Counted from the first letter of the stretch, positions 22,696 through 31,549 are shown. The stretch: DNA of 32,666 bases from Bacillus sp. FJAT-29937 (GCF_001509555.1 NZ_LMAS01000001.1:1-32666); one strand, 5' to 3'. The notes: generated by a model from the sequence alone, not told the origin. Numbers and translations: made by a program.

Positions 22696-23271
22696 CTATC
22701 CAAGCAACTGTTGAAGATGCTCTTTTACAGTAGGCCATTCTTCGTGAGTGATACTATACATGACTGTATGACGGGTGGTGCCATCTGGGCGAATCATATG
22801 GTTGCGCAGAATCCCTTCTTTTTTTCCGCCGATTCGTTCAATCGCCTTTTGTGATCGGAAATTCTCATGATCAGTTTTCAATTGAACGCGATGAAGGCCA
22901 AGAGTTTCGAAGCAATATTCAAGCAGCAAATACTTACAATTTGTATTGACTTTCGTACGCCAATATTGTGGATTTAGCCAAGTGGAACCGATTTCCAAGC
23001 GTTTATGTTCTAAATGTAAATTTAAAAATCTAGTCGAACCGATGATTTGCTTTGTTTTTTGATTGATAATGACAAAGGGATATTCTGTTCCTTGCTCTTT
23101 TAAGCTAATTGCTTTTTCAACAAATTCCACTGCATCATCTATAGTTGCGATCTGCAGCGTCATATGCTTCCAAATTAATTCATCCTGTGAAGCTTCATAA
23201 ATTCCGTTAAGGTCATTTAGGTTCATTTCTTTTAAACATACAATCTCATTTTCTATTTGGATATTTTTCAC
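22696..23271 (-). CDS. GNAT acetyltransferase (RimJ/RimL type)
   Basis: A 191-residue N-acetyltransferase with the RimJ/RimL subfamily pattern: IENEIVCLKEMNLNDL at the start, IGSTRFLNL, LEIGSTWLNPQYWRTKVNTNCKYLLL (acetyl-CoA region), FETLGLHRVQLKTDHENFRSQKAIERIGG and EGILRNHMIRPDG. The substrate is unknown; relatives modify ribosomal protein N-termini, antibiotics or small amines. The start is a GTG at 23271 with AAAGGAG upstream. It is divergent from the MocR-type regulator gene, with which it shares an operator-like region. Confidence 0.85.
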   Translation of the reverse strand: MKNIQIENEIVCLKEMNLNDLNGIYEASQDELIWKHMTLQIATIDDAVEFVEKAISLKEQGTEYPFVIINQKTKQIIGSTRFLNLHLEHKRLEIGSTWLNPQYWRTKVNTNCKYLLLEYCFETLGLHRVQLKTDHENFRSQKAIERIGGKKEGILRNHMIRPDGTTRHTVMYSITHEEWPTVKEHLQQLLG

Positions 23272-23305
23272 GAATTAATCACTCCTTTCCTCCATTAAAA
23301 TAAAA

Positions 23306-23355
23306 TTTTGGTATGATAAAAATAACCAAAATGAAAAATATTGAACATACCAAAA
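23306..23355. promoter_or_regulatory. Operator-like palindrome between GNAT and mocR genes
   Basis: A perfect 10-bp inverted repeat, TTTTGGTATG (23306-23315) with CATACCAAAA (23346-23355), spans the 94-bp divergent intergenic region. A third half-like site, AACCAAAAT, lies at about 23324-23332. Its right arm abuts the AAAAGGAGG ribosome binding site of the regulator gene. MocR/PdxR-type regulators usually bind spaced half-sites upstream of themselves and a divergent target. Confidence 0.55.
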
Positions 23356-23365
23356 GGAGGAACTT

Positions 23366-24730
23366 ATGGAACTCCCAATTTATTTAGAGAATGGAAAGGC
23401 GAAGTATATCCAAATTTATGAGCAAATAAAAACAGCCATCCTTAATAAAACAGTAGCTGCTAATAGTAAACTTCCTTCCAAACGCGAGCTTTCCGCTCAA
23501 CTGGGAGTTAGTATTCATACCGTTCGGGAAGGGTATGAACAATTACTTGCGGAAGGTTATATCATGAGCCGGGAGCGGTCAGGCTATTTTGTATCATCTT
23601 TTGAGCAGGAATGGCTGCCTAAAACGATCAAACCACCAAATAAGGATCTAGCCATATCTCCGAATAATCAATTACCCATTGATTTCAATTCAGGACATGT
23701 GGATACGGCCCATTTTCCATATCATATTTGGAAACGGTTTATTCGTCAGTACATTGATGAAGCAAGCTTATCGAGTTGTCCATGGCAGGGGGAGTGGGCG
23801 CTGCGCAGTGAAATATCAAAATATGTGGGACGTTCTCGCGGAGTTCAATGTGAACCAGGGCAGATATTTCTTTATAGTGGAACACAAATGCAGCTACAAG
23901 ATCTATGTCAGTTTTTTGGCTTACATATAAGTGTTGGCATGGAGGAGCCTGGTTTTATTCGGGCAAAGGCTGTACTTACAAATTTAGGTTTAAAAATGAT
24001 CCCCATTCAGGTTGATGAGTACGGAGTATCAATACCTAGTAGAAAATTAGATTTATTATATACGACACCAGCCCACCAGTTTCCGTTGGGAATGATTATG
24101 TCCTTTGAAAGGCGAATGGGATTATTAAAATGGGCCAATGACCAAATAAGCTTTATTATTGAAGACGAATATGACTCAGAATTTCGCTATAATGGGCTGC
24201 CAATTCCATCATTAGCACAGCTTGATCAACTTCAGCATGTCATTAATTTTGGTTCTTTTTCCAAATCTTTCATTCCTTCCATCCGTATGAGCTATATGAT
24301 TCTGCCAAAACATTTAGTTGAAAGTTTTGAAAAATATAACGTACACAGAAAGTCGACTGTGTCTCGCATCGAACAGTTAGCAGTAGCAGATTTTATGAAA
24401 GAAGGCTATTTTGATCGACATCTTGCCAAAATGCGCACCACTTATCGGAAAAAACATCAAGCATTACTACAAGCCATAGAAGAAAATCTTCCCAAGAACT
24501 TTGAGGTAATCGGAGAAAATTCAGGTCTGCATATTGTCCTAAAGCTGCCATCTTACCTAACAGAAGAAAGCGCCATTCAACTAGCAGCAGAGACGGGAGT
24601 CCGTATTTACCCAGCATCCATATCATTTATAAAAAAACCGAAAACTCACATGGTGATTCTCGGATATGGGGGGCTATCACTAGAAGAAATTGAAGAAGGA
24701 ATTAAAAGATTAGCAGAGTCTTGGGTATAG
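23366..24730 (+). CDS. MocR/PdxR-family transcriptional regulator
   Basis: A 454-residue fusion of a GntR winged helix (about 10-75; KLPSKRELSAQLGVSIHTVREGYEQL) and a fold-type I aminotransferase domain that binds PLP. The PLP lysine is K300 in GSFSKSFIPSIRM, and IIEDEYDSEFRY carries the Asp contacting the pyridine nitrogen. Such proteins sense PLP or an amino-compound adduct. The divergent GNAT gene and shared palindrome suggest it controls that gene and itself, possibly in response to an amine substrate. AAAAGGAGG precedes the ATG. Confidence 0.92.
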   Translation: MELPIYLENGKAKYIQIYEQIKTAILNKTVAANSKLPSKRELSAQLGVSIHTVREGYEQLLAEGYIMSRERSGYFVSSFEQEWLPKTIKPPNKDLAISPNNQLPIDFNSGHVDTAHFPYHIWKRFIRQYIDEASLSSCPWQGEWALRSEISKYVGRSRGVQCEPGQIFLYSGTQMQLQDLCQFFGLHISVGMEEPGFIRAKAVLTNLGLKMIPIQVDEYGVSIPSRKLDLLYTTPAHQFPLGMIMSFERRMGLLKWANDQISFIIEDEYDSEFRYNGLPIPSLAQLDQLQHVINFGSFSKSFIPSIRMSYMILPKHLVESFEKYNVHRKSTVSRIEQLAVADFMKEGYFDRHLAKMRTTYRKKHQALLQAIEENLPKNFEVIGENSGLHIVLKLPSYLTEESAIQLAAETGVRIYPASISFIKKPKTHMVILGYGGLSLEEIEEGIKRLAESWV

Positions 24731-24768
24731 AGGGGAGGTCCCTCTTAACAAAAGAAACCTAATCCAAT

Positions 24769-24803
24769 GGACTGGACATTTATTACATGTTCGGTCCTTT
24801 TTT
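24769..24803 (+). terminator. Terminator of mocR gene
   Basis: The 11-bp stem GGACTGGACAT/ATGTTCGGTCC (two wobbles) is followed by six T. Its arms nearly match the toxin-mRNA terminator of the dispersed type I elements (GGACTGGACATG/CATGTCCGGTC), so it may derive from one. Confidence 0.8.
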
Positions 24804-24934
24804 CATTCATCCACTTATTTCATACAATGCCAGTATTTATTATATGAATATATTTGTTGCTAGTGATCTTTGAACAATTTGTGAATAATTTCGCTTTTAT
24901 ATCATGAACATTTTGTGACATCCCGCCAATTTCA

Positions 24935-24963
24935 TTGTTTTAAATGTTTTATCGGAATAAGAT
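24935..24963 (+). promoter_or_regulatory. Predicted qox promoter
   Basis: TTGTTT (24935-24940), a 17-base spacer and TAAGAT (24958-24963) would start transcription near 24970. The match to consensus is moderate. Confidence 0.45.
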
Positions 24964-24973
24964 AGTCGTAAGT

Positions 24974-24989
24974 TGTGATAAAAATCACA
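24974..24989. promoter_or_regulatory. Rex/Fnr-type operator upstream of qoxA
   Basis: TGTGATAAAAATCACA is a perfect palindrome fitting TGTGA-N6-TCACA, the core shared by Rex (NADH-sensing repressor) and Bacillus Fnr sites. It sits just downstream of the predicted start, where a repressor could block transcription. A degenerate second site (TGTGA-N6-TCGCT) lies at 24880-24895. Which regulator binds is inference. Confidence 0.6.
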
Positions 24990-25044
24990 GAAAAAACATT
25001 TAAACCATGCTACAAAGCTTAAATGAAAGGATGGGGCACCCTCA

Positions 25045-25977
25045 ATGAAAATAAAATGGGCTTTTTTATGTTTGGTTATTACTATTATCACAGTGATAAC
25101 AGGTTGTGAACCGCTAATGGTTTTAGATCCAAAAGGACCTCAAGCCGAAACGACAGCCAATGTCATTTGGATATCGATTGCGATGATGGCGATCATTGTC
25201 ATTGCCGTTTTTGCCCTGTTAGTCTTTGTTCTATTAAAATATCGTGCATCGAAACAACGGGAAGATTACGAACCTCCACATATTGAAGGGAATCCAATTG
25301 TTGAAGCAATCTGTGTAGGGATTCCTGTTATCATTATCATTTTCCTTTCAATCGTAACTGTTAAATCGACTTATGAGGTTGAAGCTACTCCGAAGGGATA
25401 TGAGGATAAGGAGCCTTTAGTCGTTTATGCTTCGACTTCTAACTGGAAATGGCATTTTAGTTATCCAGAAGAAGGGATCGAAACGGTTAACTACTTATAT
25501 ATCCCAACCGATCGTGCGTTGGAATTTAAGCTTTACTCACATGGACCAATCACAGCCTTCTGGATTCCGCAGCTTGGAGGACAAAAATATGCGATGGCTG
25601 ACATGGTCACGACGTTGCACTTGGCAGCTGATGTTCCTGGTGAATATATGGGACGAAATTCAAACTTTAGCGGAAAAGGGTTCGCTGAAAATACATTCAA
25701 TGTGAAAGCAATGCCTGAAGAAGAGTTTGATAAATGGGTAGAAGAAGTGAAAGAGACTGCAGAACCTTTAACAGAAGAAAAATTTGATAAACTGCTCGAA
25801 CCAGGCCACCTTGGTCAATTAACCTTTAGCAATACTCATCTAGAATTCAGTCCAGCTCCAGAACATAATCATGGATCAAACGATTCAAATGAAGGACAAC
25901 ATGCTGGTGATAAACATGAAGCAGGCGATTCACATGATAATTCAAACAAAAGTCATTCCGAACATAACAATCACTAA
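25045..25977 (+). CDS. qoxA: Quinol oxidase aa3 subunit II (QoxA)
   Basis: This 310-residue lipoprotein subunit of the aa3-600 menaquinol oxidase has a signal peptide with the lipobox VITGC (Cys 21), two membrane helices (about 40-65 and 90-110) and an outer cupredoxin-like domain. The CuA ligands of true cytochrome c oxidases are absent, as expected of a quinol oxidase. TSNWKWHFSYPEEGI and FWIPQLGGQKYAMADM are typical. The C-terminal 38 residues are His/Asp/Asn-rich, with 8 His. It is the first gene of qoxABCD, and GAAAGGATGGGG lies upstream of the ATG. Confidence 0.95.
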   Translation: MKIKWAFLCLVITIITVITGCEPLMVLDPKGPQAETTANVIWISIAMMAIIVIAVFALLVFVLLKYRASKQREDYEPPHIEGNPIVEAICVGIPVIIIIFLSIVTVKSTYEVEATPKGYEDKEPLVVYASTSNWKWHFSYPEEGIETVNYLYIPTDRALEFKLYSHGPITAFWIPQLGGQKYAMADMVTTLHLAADVPGEYMGRNSNFSGKGFAENTFNVKAMPEEEFDKWVEEVKETAEPLTEEKFDKLLEPGHLGQLTFSNTHLEFSPAPEHNHGSNDSNEGQHAGDKHEAGDSHDNSNKSHSEHNNH

Positions 25978-26041
25978 TAGATTCAAAGTTTGATAACAAT
26001 TATTTGTTAGTCAATATTTTTACCCGAAAGGAGTCAAAAAA

Positions 26042-27988
26042 ATGGATTACTTTGATCGATTTGCCATTCCTCATCCAAGTCCAGCGATTTATGCATCAAT
26101 GGTAGCGATAGGTCTTACGGTGATCGCGATCATCGCCGGTTTAACTTATTTTAAAAAATGGGGTTATTTATGGCGTGAATGGTTGACAACGGTTGATCAT
26201 AAAAAGATCGGTATTATGTATTTAATCTCTGCGCTTCTCATGCTTTTCCGTGGTGGGGTAGATGCGATTATGATGAGGGCACAAACGGCTGTACCTGAAA
26301 ATACGCTGCTTGATGCTCAGCATTACAATGAAGTATTTACTACCCATGGGGTGGTTATGATCATTTTTATGGCAATGCCATTTATTTATGCCTTAATGAA
26401 CTTCGTTGTTCCTTTACAAATTGGTGCTCGTGACGTTGCATTCCCGCGTCTAAATGCACTAAGCTTCTGGTTATTCTTTATGGGTGCGATGTTATTCAAC
26501 ATCTCATTCGTCATTGGGGGATCTCCTGATGCAGGCTGGACTTCTTATTTCCCACTAGCAGGAAATGACTTCAGCCAATCTGTCGGTACGAACTATTATA
26601 TGATAGCGATTCAGATTGCAGGGATCGGGACATTGATTTCTGGGATTAACTTTATCACGACAATTTTAAAAATGAGAGCACCAGGCATGACTTTAATGAA
26701 AATGCCTATGTTTACATGGACTGCGTTCATAGCGAACGTTATCGTTGTATTCGCATTCCCAGTACTAACAGTTGCACTGCTGCTCGGTACAATGGATCGA
26801 CTATTTGGAGCAAACTTCTTTACAACGACAAATGGCGGAATGGATATGCTTTGGGCAAACCTATTCTGGGTTTGGGGACATCCAGAGGTTTATATATTAA
26901 TTTTACCGGCATTCGGAGTTTACAGTGAAGTGATTTCCACTTTTGCACGCAGAAACCTTTATGGCTACAAATCAATGGTTGCTTCCATTGTAATCATCTC
27001 GTTTTTATCATTTTTAGTTTGGACACACCATTTCTTTACAATGGGGCAGGGGCCATTAACGAATAGTATTTTCTCGATTACGACAATGGCGATTGCGATT
27101 CCAACTGGAATTAAAATTTTCAACTGGCTCTTAACGATGTATAAAGGGAAAATTGAATTTACCGTTCCGATGCTTTATTCAGTAGGATTTATTCCGATCT
27201 TTACAATCGGTGGGGTAACTGGGGTTATGTTAGGGATGGCAAGTGCCGACTATCAATACCATAATACAATGTTCTTAGTCGCTCACTTCCACTATACAAT
27301 TATTCCTGGTGTCGTATTTGCGATGCTTGCAGGTCTCACATACTGGTGGCCAAAAATGTTCGGATTCATGTTGAGTGAAAGAATCGGCAAATGGGCATTC
27401 TGGTTTATTGCGATCGGCTTTAACGTTACGTTCTTCCCGATGTTCTTCACGGGCTTGGATGGGCAAGCACGCCGTATGTACACATACTCTGAAGAAACTG
27501 GCTTTGGACTGCTAAATATGCTATCGTTCGTCGGAGCTATTGGACTTGCAATTGGCTTCGCGTTAATCGTCTATAACGTTTATTACAGCACACGCTATGC
27601 TTCAAGGGATATCAGTGCGGATCCGTGGAATGCTCGTACACTTGAATGGGCTACACATACTCCTGTTCCAGCTTATAACTTTGCTGTGACACCGCAAGTG
27701 GATTCAATTGAGCCATTCTGGGATCATAAGAAAAAAGGTACACCAATTTTTAAAGATAAAATTGAAAAAATTCATATGCCAAATAGCAGTGGTGTTCCGT
27801 TTATTATGAGCAGTATTTTCTTCGTATGGGGCTTCTCATTTGTATTTAGCATGTGGATTCCATTAATTATTACAACAATCGGTATTTTTGCTTGTATGGC
27901 TTATAATTCATTTAAGCAAGATGATGGGCATTATATTTCCGTTAAAGAAGTTGAAGATACAGAAAAAAAATTGCGAGGTGCTAGCTAA
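26042..27988 (+). CDS. qoxB: Quinol oxidase aa3 subunit I (QoxB)
   Basis: This 648-residue catalytic haem-copper subunit reduces O2 to water and pumps protons. Low-spin haem ligands are at His 102 (TTHGVVM) and His 417. The CuB ligands are His 280 (VWGHPEVY, with cross-linking Tyr 284) and His 329/330 (THHFF). The high-spin haem ligand is His 415 (VAHFHYT). About fourteen to fifteen helices are expected. GAAAGGAG precedes the ATG, and the stop overlaps the qoxC start by one base (TAATG). Confidence 0.97.
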   Translation: MDYFDRFAIPHPSPAIYASMVAIGLTVIAIIAGLTYFKKWGYLWREWLTTVDHKKIGIMYLISALLMLFRGGVDAIMMRAQTAVPENTLLDAQHYNEVFTTHGVVMIIFMAMPFIYALMNFVVPLQIGARDVAFPRLNALSFWLFFMGAMLFNISFVIGGSPDAGWTSYFPLAGNDFSQSVGTNYYMIAIQIAGIGTLISGINFITTILKMRAPGMTLMKMPMFTWTAFIANVIVVFAFPVLTVALLLGTMDRLFGANFFTTTNGGMDMLWANLFWVWGHPEVYILILPAFGVYSEVISTFARRNLYGYKSMVASIVIISFLSFLVWTHHFFTMGQGPLTNSIFSITTMAIAIPTGIKIFNWLLTMYKGKIEFTVPMLYSVGFIPIFTIGGVTGVMLGMASADYQYHNTMFLVAHFHYTIIPGVVFAMLAGLTYWWPKMFGFMLSERIGKWAFWFIAIGFNVTFFPMFFTGLDGQARRMYTYSEETGFGLLNMLSFVGAIGLAIGFALIVYNVYYSTRYASRDISADPWNARTLEWATHTPVPAYNFAVTPQVDSIEPFWDHKKKGTPIFKDKIEKIHMPNSSGVPFIMSSIFFVWGFSFVFSMWIPLIITTIGIFACMAYNSFKQDDGHYISVKEVEDTEKKLRGAS

Positions 27989-28584
27989 TGAAAATAGATC
28001 ACGCGCTTCCTCTTGAATATAGTACAGAACAAAATCAAATGAATATTTTAGGCTTCTGGATTTTCCTTGGAGCTGAAATTATGCTCTTTGGCACACTATT
28101 TGCAACCTACTTCACATTAGTTGATCGGACAGGAAGCGGGCCATCAGGTGCAGAGATTTTTGAAATTGCTCCAGTGCTAATTGAAACATTCGTGCTTTTA
28201 ACGAGCAGTTTCACGATTGGGCTTGGTGTTCATGCGATGCGCATTGGGCGCAAAAAAGCGATGATGACCTTTTTTGCCATCACACTTATTCTAGGCCTTA
28301 CCTTCTTAGGTGTTGAGATTTATGAGTTCGTTCACTATGTTCACATTGGGGCAGGTCTACAAACGAGTGCCTTTACTGCGGCTTTATTAACAACATTAGG
28401 AACACATGGAGCGCACGTTACGCTTGGTTTATTCTGGGGATTATTCATCATTCTCCAAGTGAAAAAACAAGGCTTAACACCGAAAACAACCAATAAAGCG
28501 TTCATCTTTTCACTTTACTGGCATTTCTTAGACGTTGTTTGGATTTTCATCTTCAGCTTCGTCTACTTGAAAGGATTGATGTAA
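27988..28584 (+). CDS. qoxC: Quinol oxidase aa3 subunit III (QoxC)
   Basis: A 198-residue, five-helix subunit III of the haem-copper oxidase. NILGFWIFLGAEIMLFGTLFATYF, LTSSFTIGLGVHAMR, GTHGAHVTLGLFWG and YWHFLDVVWIFIFSFVYL are the standard blocks. It lacks the first two helices of long cox subunit III, as in other Qox/Cyo types. It is translationally coupled to qoxB and is two bases from qoxD. Confidence 0.96.
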   Translation: MKIDHALPLEYSTEQNQMNILGFWIFLGAEIMLFGTLFATYFTLVDRTGSGPSGAEIFEIAPVLIETFVLLTSSFTIGLGVHAMRIGRKKAMMTFFAITLILGLTFLGVEIYEFVHYVHIGAGLQTSAFTAALLTTLGTHGAHVTLGLFWGLFIILQVKKQGLTPKTTNKAFIFSLYWHFLDVVWIFIFSFVYLKGLM

Positions 28585-28586
28585 AC

Positions 28587-28871
28587 ATGAGCGAATTATT
28601 CCCGCGCAAACAAGTCATGGGTTTTGTCTTTTCGTTAGTTCTCACTGCTGTTGCTCTTGCTGTTTATTTCTTTGATTTATCCTTTGCAATGGGTATGACC
28701 ATTCTATTAATAACAGCATTCGTGCAAGCAGGCGTTCAGCTCGTTGTCTTTATGCACGCTGGCGAAACAGGAGACAAAGGTTCTATTTATACGAATATTT
28801 ATTATGCATTTGCCATTGCATTAGTTACCGTTTTCGGTACATTACTAATCTTGATCTGGGATATGGCTTAA
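28587..28871 (+). CDS. qoxD: Quinol oxidase aa3 subunit IV (QoxD)
   Basis: A 94-residue subunit IV with three hydrophobic helices. ITAFVQAGVQLVVFMHAGE is the conserved QoxD/CyoD block. The ATG at 28587 (MSELFPRKQVMGF) is chosen because an upstream start at 28539 would lie inside qoxC and lacks a ribosome binding site. It is the last gene of the operon, followed by a strong terminator. Confidence 0.93.
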   Translation: MSELFPRKQVMGFVFSLVLTAVALAVYFFDLSFAMGMTILLITAFVQAGVQLVVFMHAGETGDKGSIYTNIYYAFAIALVTVFGTLLILIWDMA

Positions 28872-28878
28872 TACATCT

Positions 28879-28907
28879 AAAGGAGCGTCTATTTTGACGC
28901 TCCTTTT
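28879..28907 (+). terminator. Terminator of qox operon
   Basis: The perfect 11-bp stem AAAGGAGCGTC/GACGCTCCTTT has a 6-base loop and a short T run. Confidence 0.88.
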
Positions 28908-28945
28908 ACATTTTATTTCAAAGTTTATGTCTGATTTAAAACTAA

Positions 28946-29176
28946 TTAATAAACCTTGATCCCTTTATCTGTTTTCTCATTCATCTCTTCTGTAGCAACG
29001 AAAAATACCCCTATTAGGAAGATAAAAATAGCCCCCATAACTGTTCCAATCCCGATCCCTGTAATTATGCTGTAATCGCTTACGAAAAATCCATATAAGA
29101 ATATAGCTAAACCAATAGTGAGAACAGTATAACCGACCGATTTAGCTGCATTTAGTATCTTTAACTTAGAATCCAT
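28946..29176 (-). CDS. Small two-helix membrane protein
   Basis: A 76-residue protein has two hydrophobic segments (SVGYTVLTIGLAIFLYGFF, then IGTVMGAIFIFLIGVFFVA) and an acidic tail (TEEMNEKTDKGIKVY). The ATG at 29176 is preferred because AAGGGGG lies nine bases upstream; in-frame ATGs at 29197 and 29185 overlap or abut that site. Function unknown. It is divergent from the polytopic membrane protein at 29458. Confidence 0.65.
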   Translation of the reverse strand: MDSKLKILNAAKSVGYTVLTIGLAIFLYGFFVSDYSIITGIGIGTVMGAIFIFLIGVFFVATEEMNEKTDKGIKVY

Positions 29177-29238
29177 TATTTTCATCCCCCTTTTCATACA
29201 TTATTCATTTTGTTCACAAATTTGTCAAATATTTTTTT

Positions 29239-29254
29239 GTTTCAAAAGTGAAAC
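29239..29254. promoter_or_regulatory. Palindrome GTTTCA-N4-TGAAAC
   Basis: A perfect 6-4-6 inverted repeat lies in the divergent gap between the two-helix protein and the polytopic membrane protein. It has the size of a dimeric regulator site, but the regulator is unknown. Confidence 0.35.
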
Positions 29255-29349
29255 TATGATAGTGAGGGAAAAAGTGCATTCACCTTCCATTGTATTTTTT
29301 CGTGAAGCAATGATGTTATGAAGATAAAATTATATGCCTTTTTCTATTG

Positions 29350-29365
29350 TGTGAATCATTTCACA
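29350..29365. promoter_or_regulatory. Rex/Fnr-type site upstream of polytopic membrane protein
   Basis: TGTGAATCATTTCACA fits TGTGA-N6-TCACA perfectly and has extended symmetry (TGTGAA-N4-TTCACA). It is the same class of site as the one upstream of qoxA. A TATATT box lies at 29408-29413, which would place the site about 60 bp before the start, an activator-like distance. The regulator is inferred. Confidence 0.55.
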
Positions 29366-29457
29366 TAATAGACGATTTTAAGACATGCTCAAAAGACATA
29401 TTTGGGGTATATTATTAATGTATTCATATTGTTTATATAGAGAAGGGGAATTTGATT

Positions 29458-30453
29458 ATGAAAAGGCTATTTCAACTTCTTTTAGCGTTAGGCATTATTG
29501 CTTCTCCGTTTTTTACACATGCACATGTAAAGTGGTTCACAGAGGTTGCTCCACAGAAGGAAGCGATTGAAAATATTTTATCGCCATTATTTATCTCCTT
29601 AGCTATTTTAGCAGCCATTGTGCTTGCCTTACTGGCTATTATTATTCCAAAAACAACTGAATGGAACACGATCAAAAAAATTGATAATAAGCTGTCTAGT
29701 TTAAGGAAGTATAGCAGGCTTATATTGAAATACGGTACAGCTGTTTCTTTAATCATCCAAGTAACAAACGGCACCTTGTTTGCACCAGAATTTCATCTTG
29801 AACATTCATTCGCTATTTACCTAGTTTGGGGAATAATCGGATTATTGCTGATTCCACATCATATCTCAACAAAACTTGGGGCTGTTTTATTATTAGGCTT
29901 ATTCGTTTTCATAACGATTGAAAATGGAATTTTTCACATGTTGGATTACGGTTTTTATGTCGCGATTATTGGGGTCTTATTAGTAGGAAATACGAAATTT
30001 GAGAATGTTGGTTTTCCATTCTTATATTTAGGAACGGGTTTATCCCTTTGCTGGGTAGCAGTTGAAAAGTGGGTATACCCAACGATGTCTTTAGATATTG
30101 TAGCCAACCACCATGTTCCAACTTTTGGTTTTGCGCCGGATGCGTTTATTGTCATGGCCGCCTTTATTGAGTTCGTAGTCGGATATTTATTAGTGGTCGG
30201 AATTTTGAATCGGGTTTTAGGATTTGTTGTTACTGTTATATTTATCATGACAACGATGCTATTTGGTATGACTGAAATCATCGGTCATTTTATGATTCAT
30301 ATTGTCTTAATCGTCTTTATTATTGAAGGGGTGTCCTTCTACAACCCTCCGATCAAAATGCATCATACAAAAGTCGATCAGTTTATCTTTGTATTTCTAA
30401 ACTTTATCTTTGTCCTGTCTACATTTGTGTTAATCTATTATCGGTTTGCATGA
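29458..30453 (+). CDS. Polytopic membrane protein, DoxX-like, with exported His N-terminus
   Basis: A 331-residue membrane protein. A signal peptide (MKRLFQLLLALGIIA...THA) seems to be cleaved before HVKWF, leaving an N-terminal His. About eight to nine helices follow. The C-terminal half, with LYLGTGLSLCWVAVEKWVYP, FIEFVVGYLLVVGILNR and HFMIHIVLIVFIIEG, resembles DoxX-type proteins. The role is unknown; an exposed N-terminal His could bind copper or another metal. The ATG at 29458 is preferred over a TTG at 29452 by spacing to AAGGGG. Its redox-type operator and place next to qox suggest a respiratory or metal link. Confidence 0.7.
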   Translation: MKRLFQLLLALGIIASPFFTHAHVKWFTEVAPQKEAIENILSPLFISLAILAAIVLALLAIIIPKTTEWNTIKKIDNKLSSLRKYSRLILKYGTAVSLIIQVTNGTLFAPEFHLEHSFAIYLVWGIIGLLLIPHHISTKLGAVLLLGLFVFITIENGIFHMLDYGFYVAIIGVLLVGNTKFENVGFPFLYLGTGLSLCWVAVEKWVYPTMSLDIVANHHVPTFGFAPDAFIVMAAFIEFVVGYLLVVGILNRVLGFVVTVIFIMTTMLFGMTEIIGHFMIHIVLIVFIIEGVSFYNPPIKMHHTKVDQFIFVFLNFIFVLSTFVLIYYRFA

Positions 30454-30489
30454 TATAGTTGTTGAATAAGTGTATGGGGGAACTAATAT

Positions 30490-31359
30490 ATGAACGTACA
30501 AGAAGGATTTATTGAAGTTTCGGGTGGAAAGGTCTGGTATCAGCTGCATAATAGCGAATCAAAGAAAACGCCAGTGATAATTTTACACGGCGGCCCAGGC
30601 TCTTCACATTATTCTTTACAGGGATTAAAAGTGCTGGCGGATGAGCGTCCTGTCATTTTATATGACCAATTAGGCTGTGGGAAATCTGATAGGCCTAAGG
30701 ATAAATCGTTATGGACGATTGAACGTTTTGTTGAAGAATTAGGGCAAATCAGACAAGCCCTCTCACTTGATCATCTGCATATTCTTGGCCATTCGTGGGG
30801 GACTACATTAGCAGCTGCTTATTTATTAACACAGCCAGTGGGAGTTAAAAGTGTTATTTTTTCGAGTCCTTGTTTAAGTGCACCGCTTTGGGCAGAGGAT
30901 CAGGAACGAAATCGGATGCTACTGCCAAATGACATTCAGGCAACTCTTAGGGAATGTGAGGAAAATGGGTCAACCGATTCTGAGGCGTACAAAAAGGCTA
31001 CTGCCGAATTTAATAATAGGTTTGTGTGCCGTCTCGATCCGATGCCTGAATTTTTAAAACATGGAGCACAATATAAAAATCCGGAAGTATACAATATCAT
31101 GTGGGGACCATCAGAATTCCATGTGACTGGTAATCTGAAAAACTTTGATTGTACTGCACGTTTGAATGAAATAGATATTCCGGCACTATATACTTGCGGC
31201 CTTTATGATGAAGCCACCCCGCAATCAACTGAATATTTTAGCAAGCTCACTCCGAATGCAAAACTTCATATCTTTCAGAACAGTGCACACATGCCTTATC
31301 TGGAGGAAGAGGAAGAATATTTGAAAGTCATTCGTACTTTTCTAAATAGTGTGGAGTAG
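30490..31359 (+). CDS. Proline iminopeptidase-family hydrolase (S33)
   Basis: A 289-residue cytoplasmic alpha/beta hydrolase of peptidase family S33. HGGPG (33-37) is the oxyanion motif typical of prolyl iminopeptidases. GHSWGT gives nucleophile Ser 102, with Asp 240 (GLYDEATP) and His 267 (NSAHMPYLE). The cap region CRLDPMPEFLK...WGPSEFHVTGNL matches proline iminopeptidases and related amide hydrolases. It probably removes N-terminal proline or another small residue from peptides. It is 36 bp downstream of the membrane protein gene and may share its transcript. The fifth toxin element follows. Confidence 0.87.
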   Translation: MNVQEGFIEVSGGKVWYQLHNSESKKTPVIILHGGPGSSHYSLQGLKVLADERPVILYDQLGCGKSDRPKDKSLWTIERFVEELGQIRQALSLDHLHILGHSWGTTLAAAYLLTQPVGVKSVIFSSPCLSAPLWAEDQERNRMLLPNDIQATLRECEENGSTDSEAYKKATAEFNNRFVCRLDPMPEFLKHGAQYKNPEVYNIMWGPSEFHVTGNLKNFDCTARLNEIDIPALYTCGLYDEATPQSTEYFSKLTPNAKLHIFQNSAHMPYLEEEEEYLKVIRTFLNSVE

Positions 31360-31364
31360 GAAGA

Positions 31365-31549
31365 GGTTTGATCGTAACCATACTGTCATTTAACCATAAA
31401 AAATAATCCACCCTTGAGTTTGTGGCTCAGGTGGATTACTCCCCTAACATAGCCAATCCCCTTTTGAGGGAACCGTCTATTGCTGGACCGGACATGTTAT
31501 AGCATGTTTGGTCTTTTTTAATTTATGAAATATTTACCTATATTATAAC
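31365..31549 (+). repeat. Type I toxin-antitoxin 3' element, copy 5
   Basis: The toxin tail GLIVTILSFNHKK (stop 31404-31406) begins 6 bp after the hydrolase stop codon, with no start codon of its own. The antisense terminator, conserved block, mRNA terminator (GACCGGACATG...CATGTTTGGTC) and antisense -10 box are kept. The mRNA terminator may now serve the hydrolase gene. The rest of the gap to 31680 shows nothing else. Confidence 0.72.
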
